From Dipteris shenzhenensis (lineage: Eukaryota > Polypodiophyta > Polypodiopsida > Gleicheniales), in NCBI GenBank assembly GCA_047967505.1, contig CM106539.1: 64,000 bases of DNA, one strand, 5' to 3'. The notes beneath the pieces were generated by a model. The model ran no database searches. It was not told the origin of the DNA and saw only the letters and a program-made list of their open reading frames with translations. A program made the position numbers and the translations under genes. Each line of letters opens with the position of its first letter. Within the stretch, counting starts at the first letter, position 1. Positions 32,381 through 44,110 of this stretch are shown here, one piece after another.

Positions 32381-34460
32381 TCATCAAGGGGATCTTAAAC
32401 ATCGTCAGGTCCTTACTCTAGAAGCTTCACAACATTGTCTCAATCTAGATCTATAGTCTTTTACAGATACACTAGATGAGGGTTTTCCTGAAATTGATCA
32501 TTCTTGGGCTGAGGAGTCAGTTCTAAAATTTTGTGTCTCGATTCCAGGCCAAGTTGTTTATGCTCCTGCTATGAGTTTGGCTCAAAAGGCATTGGTTGTA
32601 CTGCCAGATGCAGTAGATGTGGCTCAATGGTTGAAATCTCTTTTAAAAGGATGCAATGTTGTGGGTTGTTATAGGCTACCATAGGATTTTATGAAGTTAT
32701 ATATACAGATGCTCAGTACAACAATAGTTATTCGAGAAATCGCTTTGTTTTTTGCAGCCAGCTTGTGCATGTATCTATGGATGCCCACACAGGATTATCG
32801 GAGTCTTATTGGGCACAAATGCCCTGTGTGGGTGGAGGTAGTAAATCTTCCTTTATACTGCAGGCCATCCTTGCCCTATGTGGCTGAAGCATTGGTGAAA
32901 TTTGTATGTCCTCCATGCTCTGTTAGAAATGCAAATCAGTTTTGTGGTTTATGGGATAATGATAGACCCACACCACCTCTTGTTGATTTACAAGTGCAAA
33001 TGTAGGGTATGCTTCTCAGGAGGTGTTTTTTAAGTTGAAATGAGATACTTTTCAGGTTCCTGTTTTGAATGTGGCAAGTTTGGCCATATACAATTTGAGT
33101 GTCCTTAACTCTTGTTGAGGCTGCCCCCTGTAGCTACAGCCCCTAATGAGCCCGCCTTACCCAAGCTAGCTGTCATGCAATATAGTCATGGTTATGGGGC
33201 CGTCACCCGACCTAAAAGCAATGATAAGGGCAAGGCTAAAGTTGCTTCTGCTCCATCTAAATCAGGGGATTAAAAAGTTATGGTAGAAAAAGTGTCGTCT
33301 TCTAATTGGCCATAGCTTAAGAAAACATTTGAGCCAAGACCCCTTGCTAGCAAAATGGACAGAGATGACATCTACATCCAAGTAAGTTCCTTTGCTTAAT
33401 GGTTTTGTAGTATCATCAAGGGGATCTTAAACGTCATCAGGTCCTTACTCTAAAAGCTTGAGAACATTGTCTCAATGTAGATCTATAGTCTTTTGCAAAT
33501 ACACCAGATGAGGGCTTTTCTAAAATTGATCATTCTTCGGCTGAGGAGTCAGTTCTAGAATTTCGTGTCTCGATTCCAGGCCATGTCCTTTATGCTCCAA
33601 TTATGAGCTTGTCTCAAAAGGCATTGGTTCTATTTTTCTTGGAAGAATGCATGATGTAGTAGATGTGGCTCAATGGTTGAAATCTGCTTTAAAAGGATGC
33701 GATGTTGTGGGTTGTTATAGGTTACCATAGGATTTTATGAGGTTATATTTATAGATGCTTAGTACAAGAATAGATATTGGAGAAATCGCCTTTGTTTTCT
33801 GAAGCTATCTTGTGCATGTGTATCCATGTATGCCCACGCAAGATTATTAGAGTCTTTTTGGGCACAAATGCCATATGTGGGTGGAGGTAGTAAAATTTTC
33901 CTTTATACTGCAGACCAACCTTGCCCTATGTGGCTAAAGCATTGGTGAAATTCATAGGTGCTCCACACTCTGTTAGAAATGCCAATTAGTTTTGTGGTTT
34001 ATGGTATAATGATAGACCCACGCCACCTCATGTTGATTTACAAGTGCAAATGCAGGGTATGCTTCTCAGCAGGCGTTTTTAAAGTTGAAATGAGACAATT
34101 TTGCAGGTTCCTATTTTGAATGTGACAAGTTTGGCCATATACAATTTGAGTGTCCCCAACTCTTGCTGAAGCCGCCCCCTGTAGCTACAGCCCCTAATGA
34201 GCCCGCCTTGCCCAAGCTAGCTGTCATGCAATGAACTCACGGTTCTGGGGCTGTCACCCCACCTAAAATCAATGATAAGGGCAAGGATAAAGTTGCTTCT
34301 TCTCCATCTAAATCGGAGGATCAAAAACTTGTGGGAGAAAAATAAATGTCATCTTCTAATTGGCAACACCTTAAGAAAACATTTAAGCCAAGACCCATGG
34401 CTAGAAAAATTTGAACAGAGACAGCATCTACATCCAAGGATGTTCCTTTTCCTAATGGTT
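32381..34460 (+). repeat. 1,032-bp tandem duplication of LINE ORF1
   Basis: 'tcatcaaggggatcttaaac' begins at 32,381 and again at 33,413, and similarity runs through the whole 1.03-kb unit to about 34,460. Each unit encodes a DUF4283-like segment (unit 1: VWVEVVNLPLYCRPSLPYV near 32,830) and a CX2CX4HX4C knuckle. Unit 1 keeps CFECGKFGHIQFEC (33,061-33,102). In unit 2 the first cysteine is tyrosine (34,113-34,154). Both units carry stops. The duplication sits inside the element, so it happened after or during insertion. Confidence 0.88.
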
Positions 34461-34689
34461 CTAGGGTTGGTAGCTTTTAGTCTACTGTTCATTTTGATCC
34501 ATTGCTTTTGTCTCATAGGGCTGCTACTTCATCGAATAATCATGTCTCTCCTTCTCTTGGTTCCAATTGAGAGCAAGGAAATGCTTATAATGGGTATGTT
34601 AGCTTACCGAATCCTGGTGCAGCCATGCAAGTGGAATCCAGAAATTTGAAGTTGGTTTATCTCATACTGTACATATGTGTTTTCCACTC

Positions 34690-36485
34690 ATATGCCTATC
34701 CTATAATGTCCAGGGCCTCTGAAACATAAATAAATGGAGGCTACATTGGGATATATAATTTCTTTTAAGCCCCATGTTGTTTGTTTGCAACAACACATTC
34801 AGCAGTCCTTTGCTAGCCATGAAGGTTATTTTACATGATTTCATATATTTTATGCTGGACATTCTTCTTTTTCTGGTGTTGTCATGCTTATCCACATCAT
34901 GATTTGTAGACAGAGCTACTAGAATACAATGATCCACGTGGGTTCTATATTATTGTCAAATTCAAAGTGAATGGAGATACTTTTCGGTTTGTTGCAGTTT
35001 ATGCCTCTCACATATCTCTTGCTCGTGCTGAAATGTGGCATCACTTGGCTGACTATCCCTGGTGCGAGAATGCCTTTATCTGTGGAGACTTTAACAATTC
35101 CCCTGCCACTACTGATAGTACCACTCATCGTTCTCATATGCTAAGACAGGAACAAAAATGCATGGTCCCATTTGGCTGATTTGGTGCATGCTTGTGATAT
35201 ATGGAAACAACTTATGCCTAATAGTGATGTGTACACATTTCATCATAATGCATTCACGCTCATTTGCTTCATGCAAGGCAGTTTGATAACTTTACACATG
35301 ACATGAATATGGATTGTACCTTGTGTTTGTTTAATCATTTTTTGGTCTTCATGACCTCGGGCTTTGGCTTGCCAATGCATGATGTGCCATTGCCTTTCAA
35401 AAGGTCTTTATTGATAAACAATTCTTATGTACATCACTACCCCTTTTCAATCCTGGTTAAGGGTCTCATTACCAGAATGCATTCTCTAGTGGATGTGGAT
35501 TGGGCATGGAATCATTTATCCTCAGGAATGCAGATTTTGATCAAAGAATATGGTTAATGTTTTGGGTGATTTACGGTGCAAAGTGGCTGATGCAAAGGTT
35601 CAGATTTGACATTTTACTCTCGTTTTACTGTTACCGTGATGCAACAACATAGATTCTTCCAAGGAGCAAGCTAAGTCTGAAGCTCCTCTTAATTGTTTGG
35701 CTCAAAACGATCAAAGGAAATTGAGGAATCGTAGTTTTGCTCTTGCCACAAAAAGCCATGTAGGATACATGCTATTCATCCAAAAGTCTCCATACTCTCA
35801 CGAAATGTATTCTCTTCATCGTGTATTGTGCCCAGATGGCTCTTGGACAATAAATAATCAACAGCTTGATGAGGTGATTTAGCATTATTTTGCAGATTTG
35901 TTTGATGCCCATCAGCCCTCTTCTTCAGTTGAGCTTGCTGATAGAGTTTCTTTTCTTCGCCACGTCCTCTATTCTAAGGAGGCATAACAGATAATGAGCT
36001 CAAAGGGGCATTGGCTAAATTGGGGTGTTCTAAATCCCCAGGTTGGGATGGTCTCATGGTGGAATTTTTTGCAAAATTGTGGGATCAAGTGAGCTCTATT
36101 CTTTTGCACATGATCAATGATGCTTGGATTTCTAGTTTGTCCTCTTCTTGGAGCAAAGGTCTACTACATTTGGTTCCTAAGAAGCTGCTATGAAAGCATC
36201 TAGCAGATTGGAGGCCAATTAGCTTGATGCGTGTGATATACAAGCTCATCTCTAAAATGATGTAGTACATATCTCACAGCTATCATATAGAGGTTTGCAC
36301 CCGATGCAATATGGAGTTATGCCTCATAGGAAAATCATGGGTAATATTGCAAATACCTATGTCGTTATTGAATATGCCAAATACACACATCAAGATGTTT
36401 TGATCATGCAAATTGACATTGAAAGGGCATTTGATATTGTTAGATTTCATTATGTAGATGTCTTGTAGCAGTTGGGTTTTTGAGG
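34690..36485 (+). pseudogene. LINE ORF2 fragment (endonuclease and N-terminal RT)
   Basis: Plus frames encode an APE-like endonuclease: FRFVAVYASHISLARAEMWHHL near 34,985-35,050 (shortened here) and ICGDFNNSP at 35,079-35,105, with the catalytic GDFN. The reverse-transcriptase N-terminus follows: SPGWDGLMVEFFAKLW (36,035-36,085), ADWRPISLM (36,205-36,231) and QIDIERAFDIV (36,409-36,441). The remaining palm with the catalytic aspartate pair is missing because the element ends. Stops at 35,556, 35,880, 36,193 and others. Confidence 0.82.
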
Positions 36486-36489
36486 ATTA

Positions 36490-37555
36490 AAAAAGTGAGT
36501 GATACAAAATAATAAAAGATTTATATATCCCCTATTTGAGTAGCAAAAATCATAATTTATCAAAAGTCCATATGTTTCCTTAATGCTAGATGGTTAAATA
36601 TGTATATAACTTTAAAGCCACTAACACTAATTTCACATCACTCATGAGAGAGTTGGTATGTTTCATTGCCAAGTCATCGTTAGTATCAAAGACATGCCTT
36701 AGTTTAACCAAGTTCTCTTTTTCCACCATAGTAATTGAGATCATCAACAATGCAACCTTTCACACATGGGGCGTTTCCAATGACTCTTTGAATGGATTAG
36801 TCTACATTCCATGCATATGTAAATGCTTAGCTTTTTTAACTTTATTCACTCTTGGAACAAAACCCGCGTTTCTTTCTTACTGTAAAAACATCCCTCCTCA
36901 ATGATTCACTCTTACATCCCACTAATCTAACTAGTGCAATAAATTGACCACATATTCATATGTTGGTGCATGAAATTTTACTAGTCTATGGTGCAAAAAG
37001 GCAAGATAATCATCTAAATCATGCCTTGCTATTTGATTTGATATGTAACATGACTCCATTTGGACTTGTAAATGAAAAGATACAAGGATGTTAAAGTGTC
37101 ATCTTTTGGGTCAAAACTGTTGCAACCTCGTTAATGCGCTCCTTGTTTTGGCTCAAAAGATGATATTTTCACATCCATGTATCTTTGTAAGTAGTCAAAA
37201 TTTGGTTGTTTGGCTCAAAAGTTTTGGACATCCCTGCATGTTTTAATTGTCGAATCCAATTGGCATAATCTTACACATCAAATCAAATGACAAGGCATGA
37301 TTTAGATGAATATCATGCCTTTTTGCACCATCTAAAAAAATTGTGCGCATTAGGATGATATTTATGAATTTTTGTCCAATTTGTTGTACTAAATTTAAAG
37401 TAAGTTTCCCATAATAGGAAGGTCAATGTTCGGCATCTTGTGTAAGCCCTCCACTCATTTGGCCTTGCAACTGCATTGAAGGTGAACTTTGCCAAATCCA
37501 AACTCCTTTATCTCCATGAATGTGATTGGCATCTCATTTTATGACTTGGATTGAT
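36490..37555. other. unassigned insertion or intervening sequence
   Basis: It separates the truncated LINE RT from later LINE 3' sequences. It contains a plus ORF at 36,590-36,904 and a minus ORF at 37,313-37,501, neither recognised. A phrase around 'aatcatgccttg' recurs in inverted orientation at about 37,015 and 37,290 ('aggcatgattta'), hinting at a loose fold-back. It may be a non-autonomous insertion into the LINE, since LINE coding resumes at about 37,560. Confidence 0.35.
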
Positions 37556-38780
37556 GGTGTACTGATCAGATTATGCGTCATCTGGTATCCCATTGGTTGG
37601 CATATTTCTGTGCCCACAGGAAAGACTATGGATTTTGCAGAAGCTATTTCATAAGGTAGATTATTGGAAACTCTTAACATGGCCATTACATGTTCGTCTT
37701 TGAATAGTACAATCGATTATTATGGCATATGTGCAATTTCATTTGCCATTAATTTCTTTGTTTTTTACAGACATTTAGAAATTCATATCTAGGACAATGG
37801 AATGCTTGTGGCACACTAAAATTAATCGTAAGGCGATTCGCCTTCTAAAGTACAACTATCTCTCTTCGCCCAAAATGCATGGGGATCTAAATTATTTGAA
37901 TATTCACACCCACGTGATAGCTCACTCTTTTGCTTAATGTTTAGTGTTGGCCATGGACAGTTATGCTCTCTTCTATGTTCTCTTCGCTTCATTCTGATGC
38001 ATTTGGACACTAGATTCCTACTCTATCTAATGTTATCTTTGGGCATCTGCATGATACCATTCCTTGTTGACCATTTTATACTCGCTTGCTTCGAGTTGGG
38101 AGCTTCGGCTATAACATCTACATTGGTCAGGCCATCCCCCAGATCCTTGAAGTACACTCTGTTTGCAGAACATTCATTGGAGCCGAGTCTTTGATACACC
38201 ATTGGCTCATCTTCAGCCTAGGAAGGATTGATTGGGTATCTCCACAATGGATGATGTAGTGGATGACAGGGTTTCTCTTTCTTTTCCACAGGCTAGAATA
38301 TAATTTTCTTTGAGTATGCATCTTCAGCCTAGGAAGGATTGACTGGGTATCTCCACAGATTGGGTATCTCCACAATGGATGTAGTGGATGACAGGGTTTC
38401 TCTTTCTTTTCCACAGGCTAGAAGATAATTTTCTTTGAGTATGCATCACAAGCCTATCTGGGGTATTCTCAATACCATGCTGCTTCCTTTTCAGCCAATT
38501 TCCCATTTGTTTACTAATCTTTCTCTTATGGATTGCAAATTTGATTGAGGCATTCAGGGTTATTCTACTTTCTCCTTTGCGGATCTCACTGCCAAGAAAT
38601 TTTCTTATACCATAGCCATGGATTCAAGGGCGTGGCCTTTCTATCTGGCATCTAGGCAAACCACTCGCTTACTGGAAGGTTTGTCTTTGCCATATTTGGA
38701 ACAGTAAGCTCCCATTCAGACAGAGGCTTTTCTTATGGCAGCGTTAGGTTTGTGCTTTACCATTGGGTTCTTTTTGTTGA
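37556..38780 (+). pseudogene. LINE post-RT region with a 111-bp tandem duplication
   Basis: Plus frames resemble the segment after the RT in plant LINEs: KAIRLLKYNYLSSPKMHG then LNYLNIHTHVI near 37,830-37,925 corresponds to the usual W......P...GGL.LLNI pattern. Decay is heavy. A tandem duplication ('cttcagcctaggaaggattg' at 38,211 and 38,322) repeats about 111 bases, including the encoded LQPRKD segment. This could be the rest of LINE copy 3, displaced by the 36.5-37.5 kb insertion. Confidence 0.5.
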
Positions 38781-38985
38781 GAGATATAGTGTCATAATTG
38801 GAGGCAAACATTAGGAAAGAAGAGAACTCATTTTAGGACCCTCTAAGAAATACACTATTTATCTATTTTTGTTGCACTCAAAATATGGGAAATGCCATAA
38901 AATACGAATACTTAATGCAAAAATGCCAGTCTAGTACTCAGGTTTCACATTAAATATATAAATATATATATATATATATATTTAA

Positions 38986-39238
38986 GATCCTTGATTTTCT
39001 GTGCAGAATTTGATGATTCTAACATCACCAACGTATTCGGAGCGGGCAAAAACTCCCAAATCGACCCTGGAGACACTGAAAACCGACGCCCAAAGATCCG
39101 AAAAAAGGAAAAAATGCCAAGAATGGGAGATTCTCGCTAAAATTCGATTTGGCCAGTTGGGGATTTCGGCTCTCTCCAAACACGTTGGCGATGTCAAAAT
39201 CATCAAATTCTGCACAAAAAATCATATTTTGAAGATCA
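38986..39238. repeat. 250-bp imperfect fold-back (inverted repeat)
   Basis: The left arm (about 38,986-39,062, containing 'gtgcagaatttgatgattct') is complementary to the right arm (about 39,148-39,238, containing 'aaatcatcaaattctgcac') with few mismatches. About 85 bases lie between. Because of the symmetry, both strands give nearly the same predicted peptide start (MQNLMILTSPT), so neither is a gene. It resembles a fold-back MITE; a long (TA)n tract abuts the left arm. Confidence 0.88.
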
Positions 39239-39600
39239 CGTATGTCAGACATAATAAAAGAAAAAGATTTTGAATAGAACTTATTTCATCTTTTTACATG
39301 GTTTTTGGTATTTTTCCAACGTTGCATTGGTCCTTTTCTGATTAGTCGAGAGCCTATTTTTCTAAACCCTAAAAGACCCCAAAATAAGCTCCCTTTTTTC
39401 CTAATGGGTATGAGCTACAGTATGGTGTTATGTGAGTTAAAGTAGCCACACAAGGATGTGGACTACATGATGGGATGATGTGGAGCAAGGACCACCACCA
39501 AGAGAGAGGTGGATCATAGGATCCCACATGTTTTAACTACTCTAAAGGCTCTCTCTATATGATGATCTTGCTCTTCATGTATCTATACTAGACTAGGCTT
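39239..39600. other. unassigned sequence
   Basis: No ORF or repeat of note. Short A/T-rich runs and a 'ctaaaccctaaaa' phrase at about 39,363 that is too short to be telomeric. Confidence 0.35.
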
Positions 39601-39960
39601 AGATCGATCCTTGTTTTTCACACTTTTTTGGCTGCCAAGCACATTACTTCTTCACATTGTCCATCTTATTCGCATCCGCAGGAGACAATCCTTCATTTGC
39701 TTTGGACTTGCCCGGTTGCTCATGATTTTCTTCTCAAATTGGGGACTTATCTTTGTGCCCGATTTCCTTGCATTGCTTTTTGCAAGTAATGGTTGTTTGG
39801 GATATATACCAATTGGTGCCATTATTGGGGTCTATGGTGCAGTTTGGTAAATGCCATGACTAAAGCTGATGACCGATTGGATTTGTTGAAGATGGCCTGT
39901 GCAGTCCTGTACAGTGACTCACGCATGATCACTAACAAAAGCACAATAAACAACATTTAA
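39601..39960 (+). pseudogene. LINE zinc-binding (zf-RVT-like) C-terminal relic
   Basis: In one plus frame the sequence reads SHPQETILHLLWTCPVAHDF near 39,675-39,735, matching the CP.C....ET..HLLW.CP.A pattern of the zinc-binding domain at the end of plant LINE ORF2. The stretch to about 39,960 (DRLDLLKMACAVLY, ending in a stop) looks like the extreme C-terminus. The first cysteines are blurred by frameshifts. It is probably the tail of the LINE pieces at 34.7-38.8 kb, interrupted by the fold-back. Confidence 0.55.
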
Positions 39961-40838
39961 CATATGAGAAAAAAATGAAAGCTGGGCGGGGGCAAGGGAA
40001 AGCCCGCGACTCTCACCCACTAACCTTTGATCACGTCATCCTCAATTTCACTCTAAGCTTAATTATAGGCATGCAGGAGAATAATTCATTTGCAGCAACC
40101 TTGGCTGCAGGGTGAAGCACCTGGCTGCCTACAGGAGCTGCGCTTGTACTTTGATCAGTCATATTTTGAGGAGCTTCAGTTCGAAATTTTGGCAGGTCTG
40201 CATTTCCATATCTGAGTGTACCTCTTGTATTCTCTTGTGTGCACATAATCATTGACATGAAGAGTTATAAGAACCCTTTCATGCAATAGTCTGATGTAAG
40301 GGAGGGATAGAGCTTGTGGAAGTCTCTCGTTCTTGTATATTCTCTACAGTTTCCTGTTCCCGCTGTTTTAAAAAGACAAGAACCATCCCGCATGCAATTA
40401 AGCTCTCACACTAAAAAGGATAGAGTCTAAAATCTGAAAAATCCTGGCATGCAACTGCATTTGCAAAAGTTGATTTTTTCCCGACCTAAGGAGATAGATA
40501 TACTGAAAAGTGATGTGTGCTGTGTAATAAAAGTCTTCAACAGTAGCCATCATTTTTTGGCCAGACCAACCTCAGCATTGTTTGACGATGCATTGGATGG
40601 ATCACAGATTGCTATTTATTCACATTTGGTTGATAGGCTCTCATTGTTAATTTGTGTTCTCAGGCAAACTGCCCTGTATTAACAATGGTGTGACACATTT
40701 GCTAGTGCTTTCCATAGCAGTCACAGTACTACACAAACACAGTTTATCCTCTCTAAAATACAGACCCAATCAAATCGATTGGTGCTCAAGTTTCCCTGTC
40801 AAATCAGAACAAATGGACATCAGCAACAGACATATAGA
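39961..40838. other. 3' flank of the coiled-coil gene (probable 3' UTR and intergenic)
   Basis: It lies downstream of the minus-strand coiled-coil gene and should hold its 3' UTR and polyadenylation site. A minus ORF at 40,031-40,258 has no recognised domain. No transposon motif seen from 40,020 to 40,838. Confidence 0.4.
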
Positions 40839-43579
40839 TTACAATTTCTTTCCAGCTCTCAGTCGCGCTTGCTGTCCCTCTAACCTGGCTTCCAAAAGCT
40901 TTGCTTTCAGGCTATTATCCTTGAAACCTTTTAATGGCTCACTTGAAAATTTGCCTCCCCTTTTTTTATGTGGACTTCCGTGGTCATCTTTCCACTGACA
41001 TACTGGACTCGATTTTGAAGAAAACCATGAAAATGCATGCAAACCTTTAGGGCTCTCTACAGCTCGATGCGGCCAGGCACCATTGCTTCCAGATATATCT
41101 AGTCTTGTATTTTCCTTTTGGTAAGGTCCAGCGCTTTCAGGAGTGCCTCCAACAGTGGCAAAGCTTTCAATATACCCTTTCATGTTCTTTCCCATCAATT
41201 TAGAACTGACGGTGATTTGCCCTTCTGACTCATTTTGCCACGAATTACCAGTCTGCTCTTTCCGTTCTCCAGGAACCCAATGATCATGCCTCCACTCCCT
41301 CATCTCACCTCTTTCAATGCTTCGTTCTATCCATTGGGAACCCTGTATGCGGGCCCCACGAATCTCTTTCTCTCCCCTCTCGTCCACTATTACTCCCAAA
41401 TCAAATGAGCTGCTCCTTGTTCGCTCAAGGCCCTGAGGTTTTCCTGATTGCCACTGCTTTAGCTTATGCATATTTGGAACATTTTGATCGGTAGACATAC
41501 CCCTGTTCTCATTCTCTTGCTGGAGAAACAATTGATGTCCAGATTTCCTAAAAGATCCATTGTTTAGCTCAATGGAGTGCAGATCATCCTCATCACCTGA
41601 GCCATCATCATCAGGGCCATGCATCTTCTGAGCCCTTTGCCTGACTTCAATGACATGAAGTGAATCAATTGAACGTTGACCTACGACTCTACCTTCCTTC
41701 GGATGAAAGGAACCAGCCGCGTTTCGACCGATGACTGCATCCACGGAGTGCCTGCGCATATCCTGCCTTGCATCAGGTGAAAAAAGATTCCCCTCATCCT
41801 CCAAATCACTTGCTCTTTTGGCTTTGAGAAAAGCTTCCAGCTCACTTCTTAGCTTATCAAGAGCTGTATTTCTCTGTTCCAATTCCAACTTTGCCTCCAT
41901 CAACTTCATCTGAACCCTTTCTTCTCGCCAGATCTCAGCCATCTGAAGCATTTTTCGCTCTTCCTCCACCTCTTCCTTAACTTTCACAGATTCATGTTTC
42001 AACTCCCCTACTCTTGCCTTATCATCCCCAATCTCTTTGGCTAGCTCATCACACACATCTTCCATTAATTCTCGGGCTTTTCTTTCCCTCTCAAGGTTTT
42101 GCTGAGCTTTTCCCAAAGCTTGCTTAACCTCACGAAGCTCTTTTGCTACCCTTCTATGAAGCAGTTCAAGCCTACGTTTTGCTTTTCTTTCATCTTCAAG
42201 TTCCTCTTTGAGGGAACGAACAGCGAGTTTGATATTCTCTTCTTGTTGCTCCCGCCACAAAGCCCTCTCTTCAGCTATTCCATTTTTCATGTTCTCAACT
42301 GCCTTGCGATGGGACTTTTCAAGAAGCATAAGCTCTTCCACTTGCCTACAATTATGATCCAACTCTGCATGAAGTTTAGAAACCAATGCAACGCTAGATC
42401 TATGCTGCTCCTCCAGATTCCAGATGCGATCAAGCACCTCCATAACTTCACTTGTAGTTGTCTGTCCATAAGCCAAGTAACTTGTAATAGCCTTTGTGTC
42501 AAGAAGAGAGCCGGTGGGAGTGCCAACTGCTCCGGCAGCTTCAATCTAACCCACGTATATAACACAAACCATGGCTAGTAAGTGCAAATTACCAAGTACG
42601 ACGAAGAGAGGACATGCCAACATAAAGGAGGGTCACCCACTGCAGCCAAAATGAAGTGGGCAAAGCTAATGAAGTGGGCAAAGCTGGCAATAAAAGTGCA
42701 ACTAATTGATTTCAAAGCACATTTAATGGTATTAAGACGATCACATTGCCTAATATACCTCATGCATTTTTGCATTGGGGGCGTCTGTACTGTGTGCAGT
42801 ACTGAGTCCAGAATTTCTTTTCATTAGTCTAAGCACTTGAGAACGTGCACCTTCAGCTTGTTCGCGGGAATGAGGTGGCTGTTTTTTATCAAGAACAAAA
42901 CGGGCTGCTCATCAGACCTCTATAAAAACGGCCGCTAATCGGATGAAATACATCAGACCCGTCGATCACGCTACATCCACTGTTGCGATGGAGTGTTCAA
43001 ACAGTTACACACCTTACGCTGCATCGATAGCCTTCCCTGCGATCTTTGGCTGACATGGCTGGGAGCTGGTGAGAGAAATTGCCCGTGCCCCGAACTCCTA
43101 TCATGTAGGAGCTGTTCCTGATGCTGCGTCCCTTGAAACATAGTCCCCCCAGTTCTACAGAATGGTACTTCCTCTATCTCCCAAAGAGCGGCTGCCAGTC
43201 TCCTCGCAGAAACTGCAACCTTTCCGGGATGCTGCGGCTGCTCCCCAGGCACAGTAGCAATAGCATCAGAGAAACCATTATCGATTCCCTTCCAGCTTGG
43301 GACGGGGGTGCTCGGACCTTGGCGTCGCCTTACGAGGAAGGCACGCTTGAGAGGAAGACCTGAAGACGAATACAGAGGGTAGTTGGCCATGGAGGAGGGC
43401 CCCCGTAAGCTGCTGCTAACAGGGGGGGCTCTCGCTATTCTGCTTTGCAGCCCCTTGCGAATCCTCCTGCTACGAGCTGCGGCGTCATTATCTTCTTGGA
43501 CTTCCTCTCCCGCTTTGACAATTGCGCCTGCATGTCCTACTTCTCGCTCCACGGATTTCAGGCGCTGCTTGCGAGGCAT
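40839..43579 (-). CDS. long coiled-coil protein, At5g41620/BRANCHLESS TRICHOME-like group
   Basis: Two-exon gene: exon 1 43,579-43,013 (ATG at 43,579), exon 2 42,545-40,839. The 467-base intron has a phase-0 GT donor (AAG|GTGTGT) and AG acceptor (TAG|ATTGAA). The predicted protein is 757 aa, somewhat longer than I recall for the Arabidopsis relatives. Residues 86-96 (RQGPSTPVPSW) and 123-140 (VSARRLAAALWEIEEVPF) are the conserved N-terminal blocks of this plant family. Residues about 215-430 form a long coiled coil beginning TTSEVMEVLDRIW-LEEQH. A disordered middle follows, then a conserved C-terminus (KAKLLEARLEGQQARLR) just before the stop. The family is described as intracellular-transport/USO1-like by coiled-coil content only. 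BRANCHLESS TRICHOME acts on cell shape through the cytoskeleton, so a cytoskeletal role is inference. The frame is intact throughout. An alternative donor 4 bases upstream (C|GTAAGG) would break phase. Confidence 0.85.
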
Positions 43580-44110
43580 GGCGGAGCCAAAAACGGACAG
43601 CGAAAGCAGAGGTTCTACATCCAGGTCTGGAGCCCCAGATGGTTTTTCAGGCAGGGGATCCCAAACAAATCCAATTCGGGAGCCCCAGATTGTTTTTCAG
43701 GAAAGGCGCAACAGAAGCACGTCGAGTTACGCCGCCCGGGGTGTTCTGAACGAATCACGGCCCACAACAGCACCGGCACACCGCACCATCGCTCCGTCGG
43801 GGGTGGTCAGGGATCGGCAAACCAATCACGGATCTTACCAAGAGGAGGATCGAGCGCGATTCAATCGATGCTGGTTCGTTGAAGCGCACTGCAATGGAAG
43901 GAAGGCAAGCCTTGGGGGTTCAAAGTTGCGAAGGATACCAAAGGGGCGATGGAGCTACGGGAAAGAAGCCATAGACAGAGCTCTTGAAGCTGCAATCCGC
44001 CATAGCCAGAGTTCTTGAAGCTCAATCCGCCATAGCCAGATAGCCAAACCACTAATGTACCATAGACGGGAAAGAAGACGAATTCATAATCCCCTTATTG
44101 AATATTTAAA
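43580..44110. promoter_or_regulatory. 5' flank of the coiled-coil gene
   Basis: Probable 5' UTR and promoter of the minus-strand gene. It is G/C-richer than the surroundings. A small tandem repeat of about 31 bases ('ttgaagct' then 'caatccgccatagccaga') lies at 43,984-44,041. Open plus-strand frames here (43,383-44,018) are antisense shadows. No certain TATA box. Confidence 0.35.

Larger units (their letters stand above)
31770..36490 (+). mobile_element. LINE copy 3 (plus strand), with duplicated ORF1, truncated in RT
   Basis: It begins just after the tail of the previous element, with (GT)n(GA)n and a G/C-richer 5'-UTR-like region. It contains ORF1 (duplicated in tandem), then an endonuclease and the first half of a reverse transcriptase. 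The match stops at about 36,485, within the RT palm. Head-to-tail arrangement with 29,744-31,760 suggests insertion next to an older element. The ORF1 sequences of the two differ, so they are different subfamilies. Confidence 0.75.

Noticed and set aside
38127-38506. Minus-strand ORFs with repeated KRKRNPVIHYI
   Set aside because: The repetition comes from the 111-bp tandem duplication; the plus strand fits the LINE orientation of the region.
39363-39376. Telomere-like 'ctaaaccctaaaa'
   Set aside because: Only about two degenerate units; no array.
43383-44018. 211-codon plus-strand ORF
   Set aside because: Antisense to exon 1 and the 5' flank of the coiled-coil gene; the minus frame carries the conserved family motifs.
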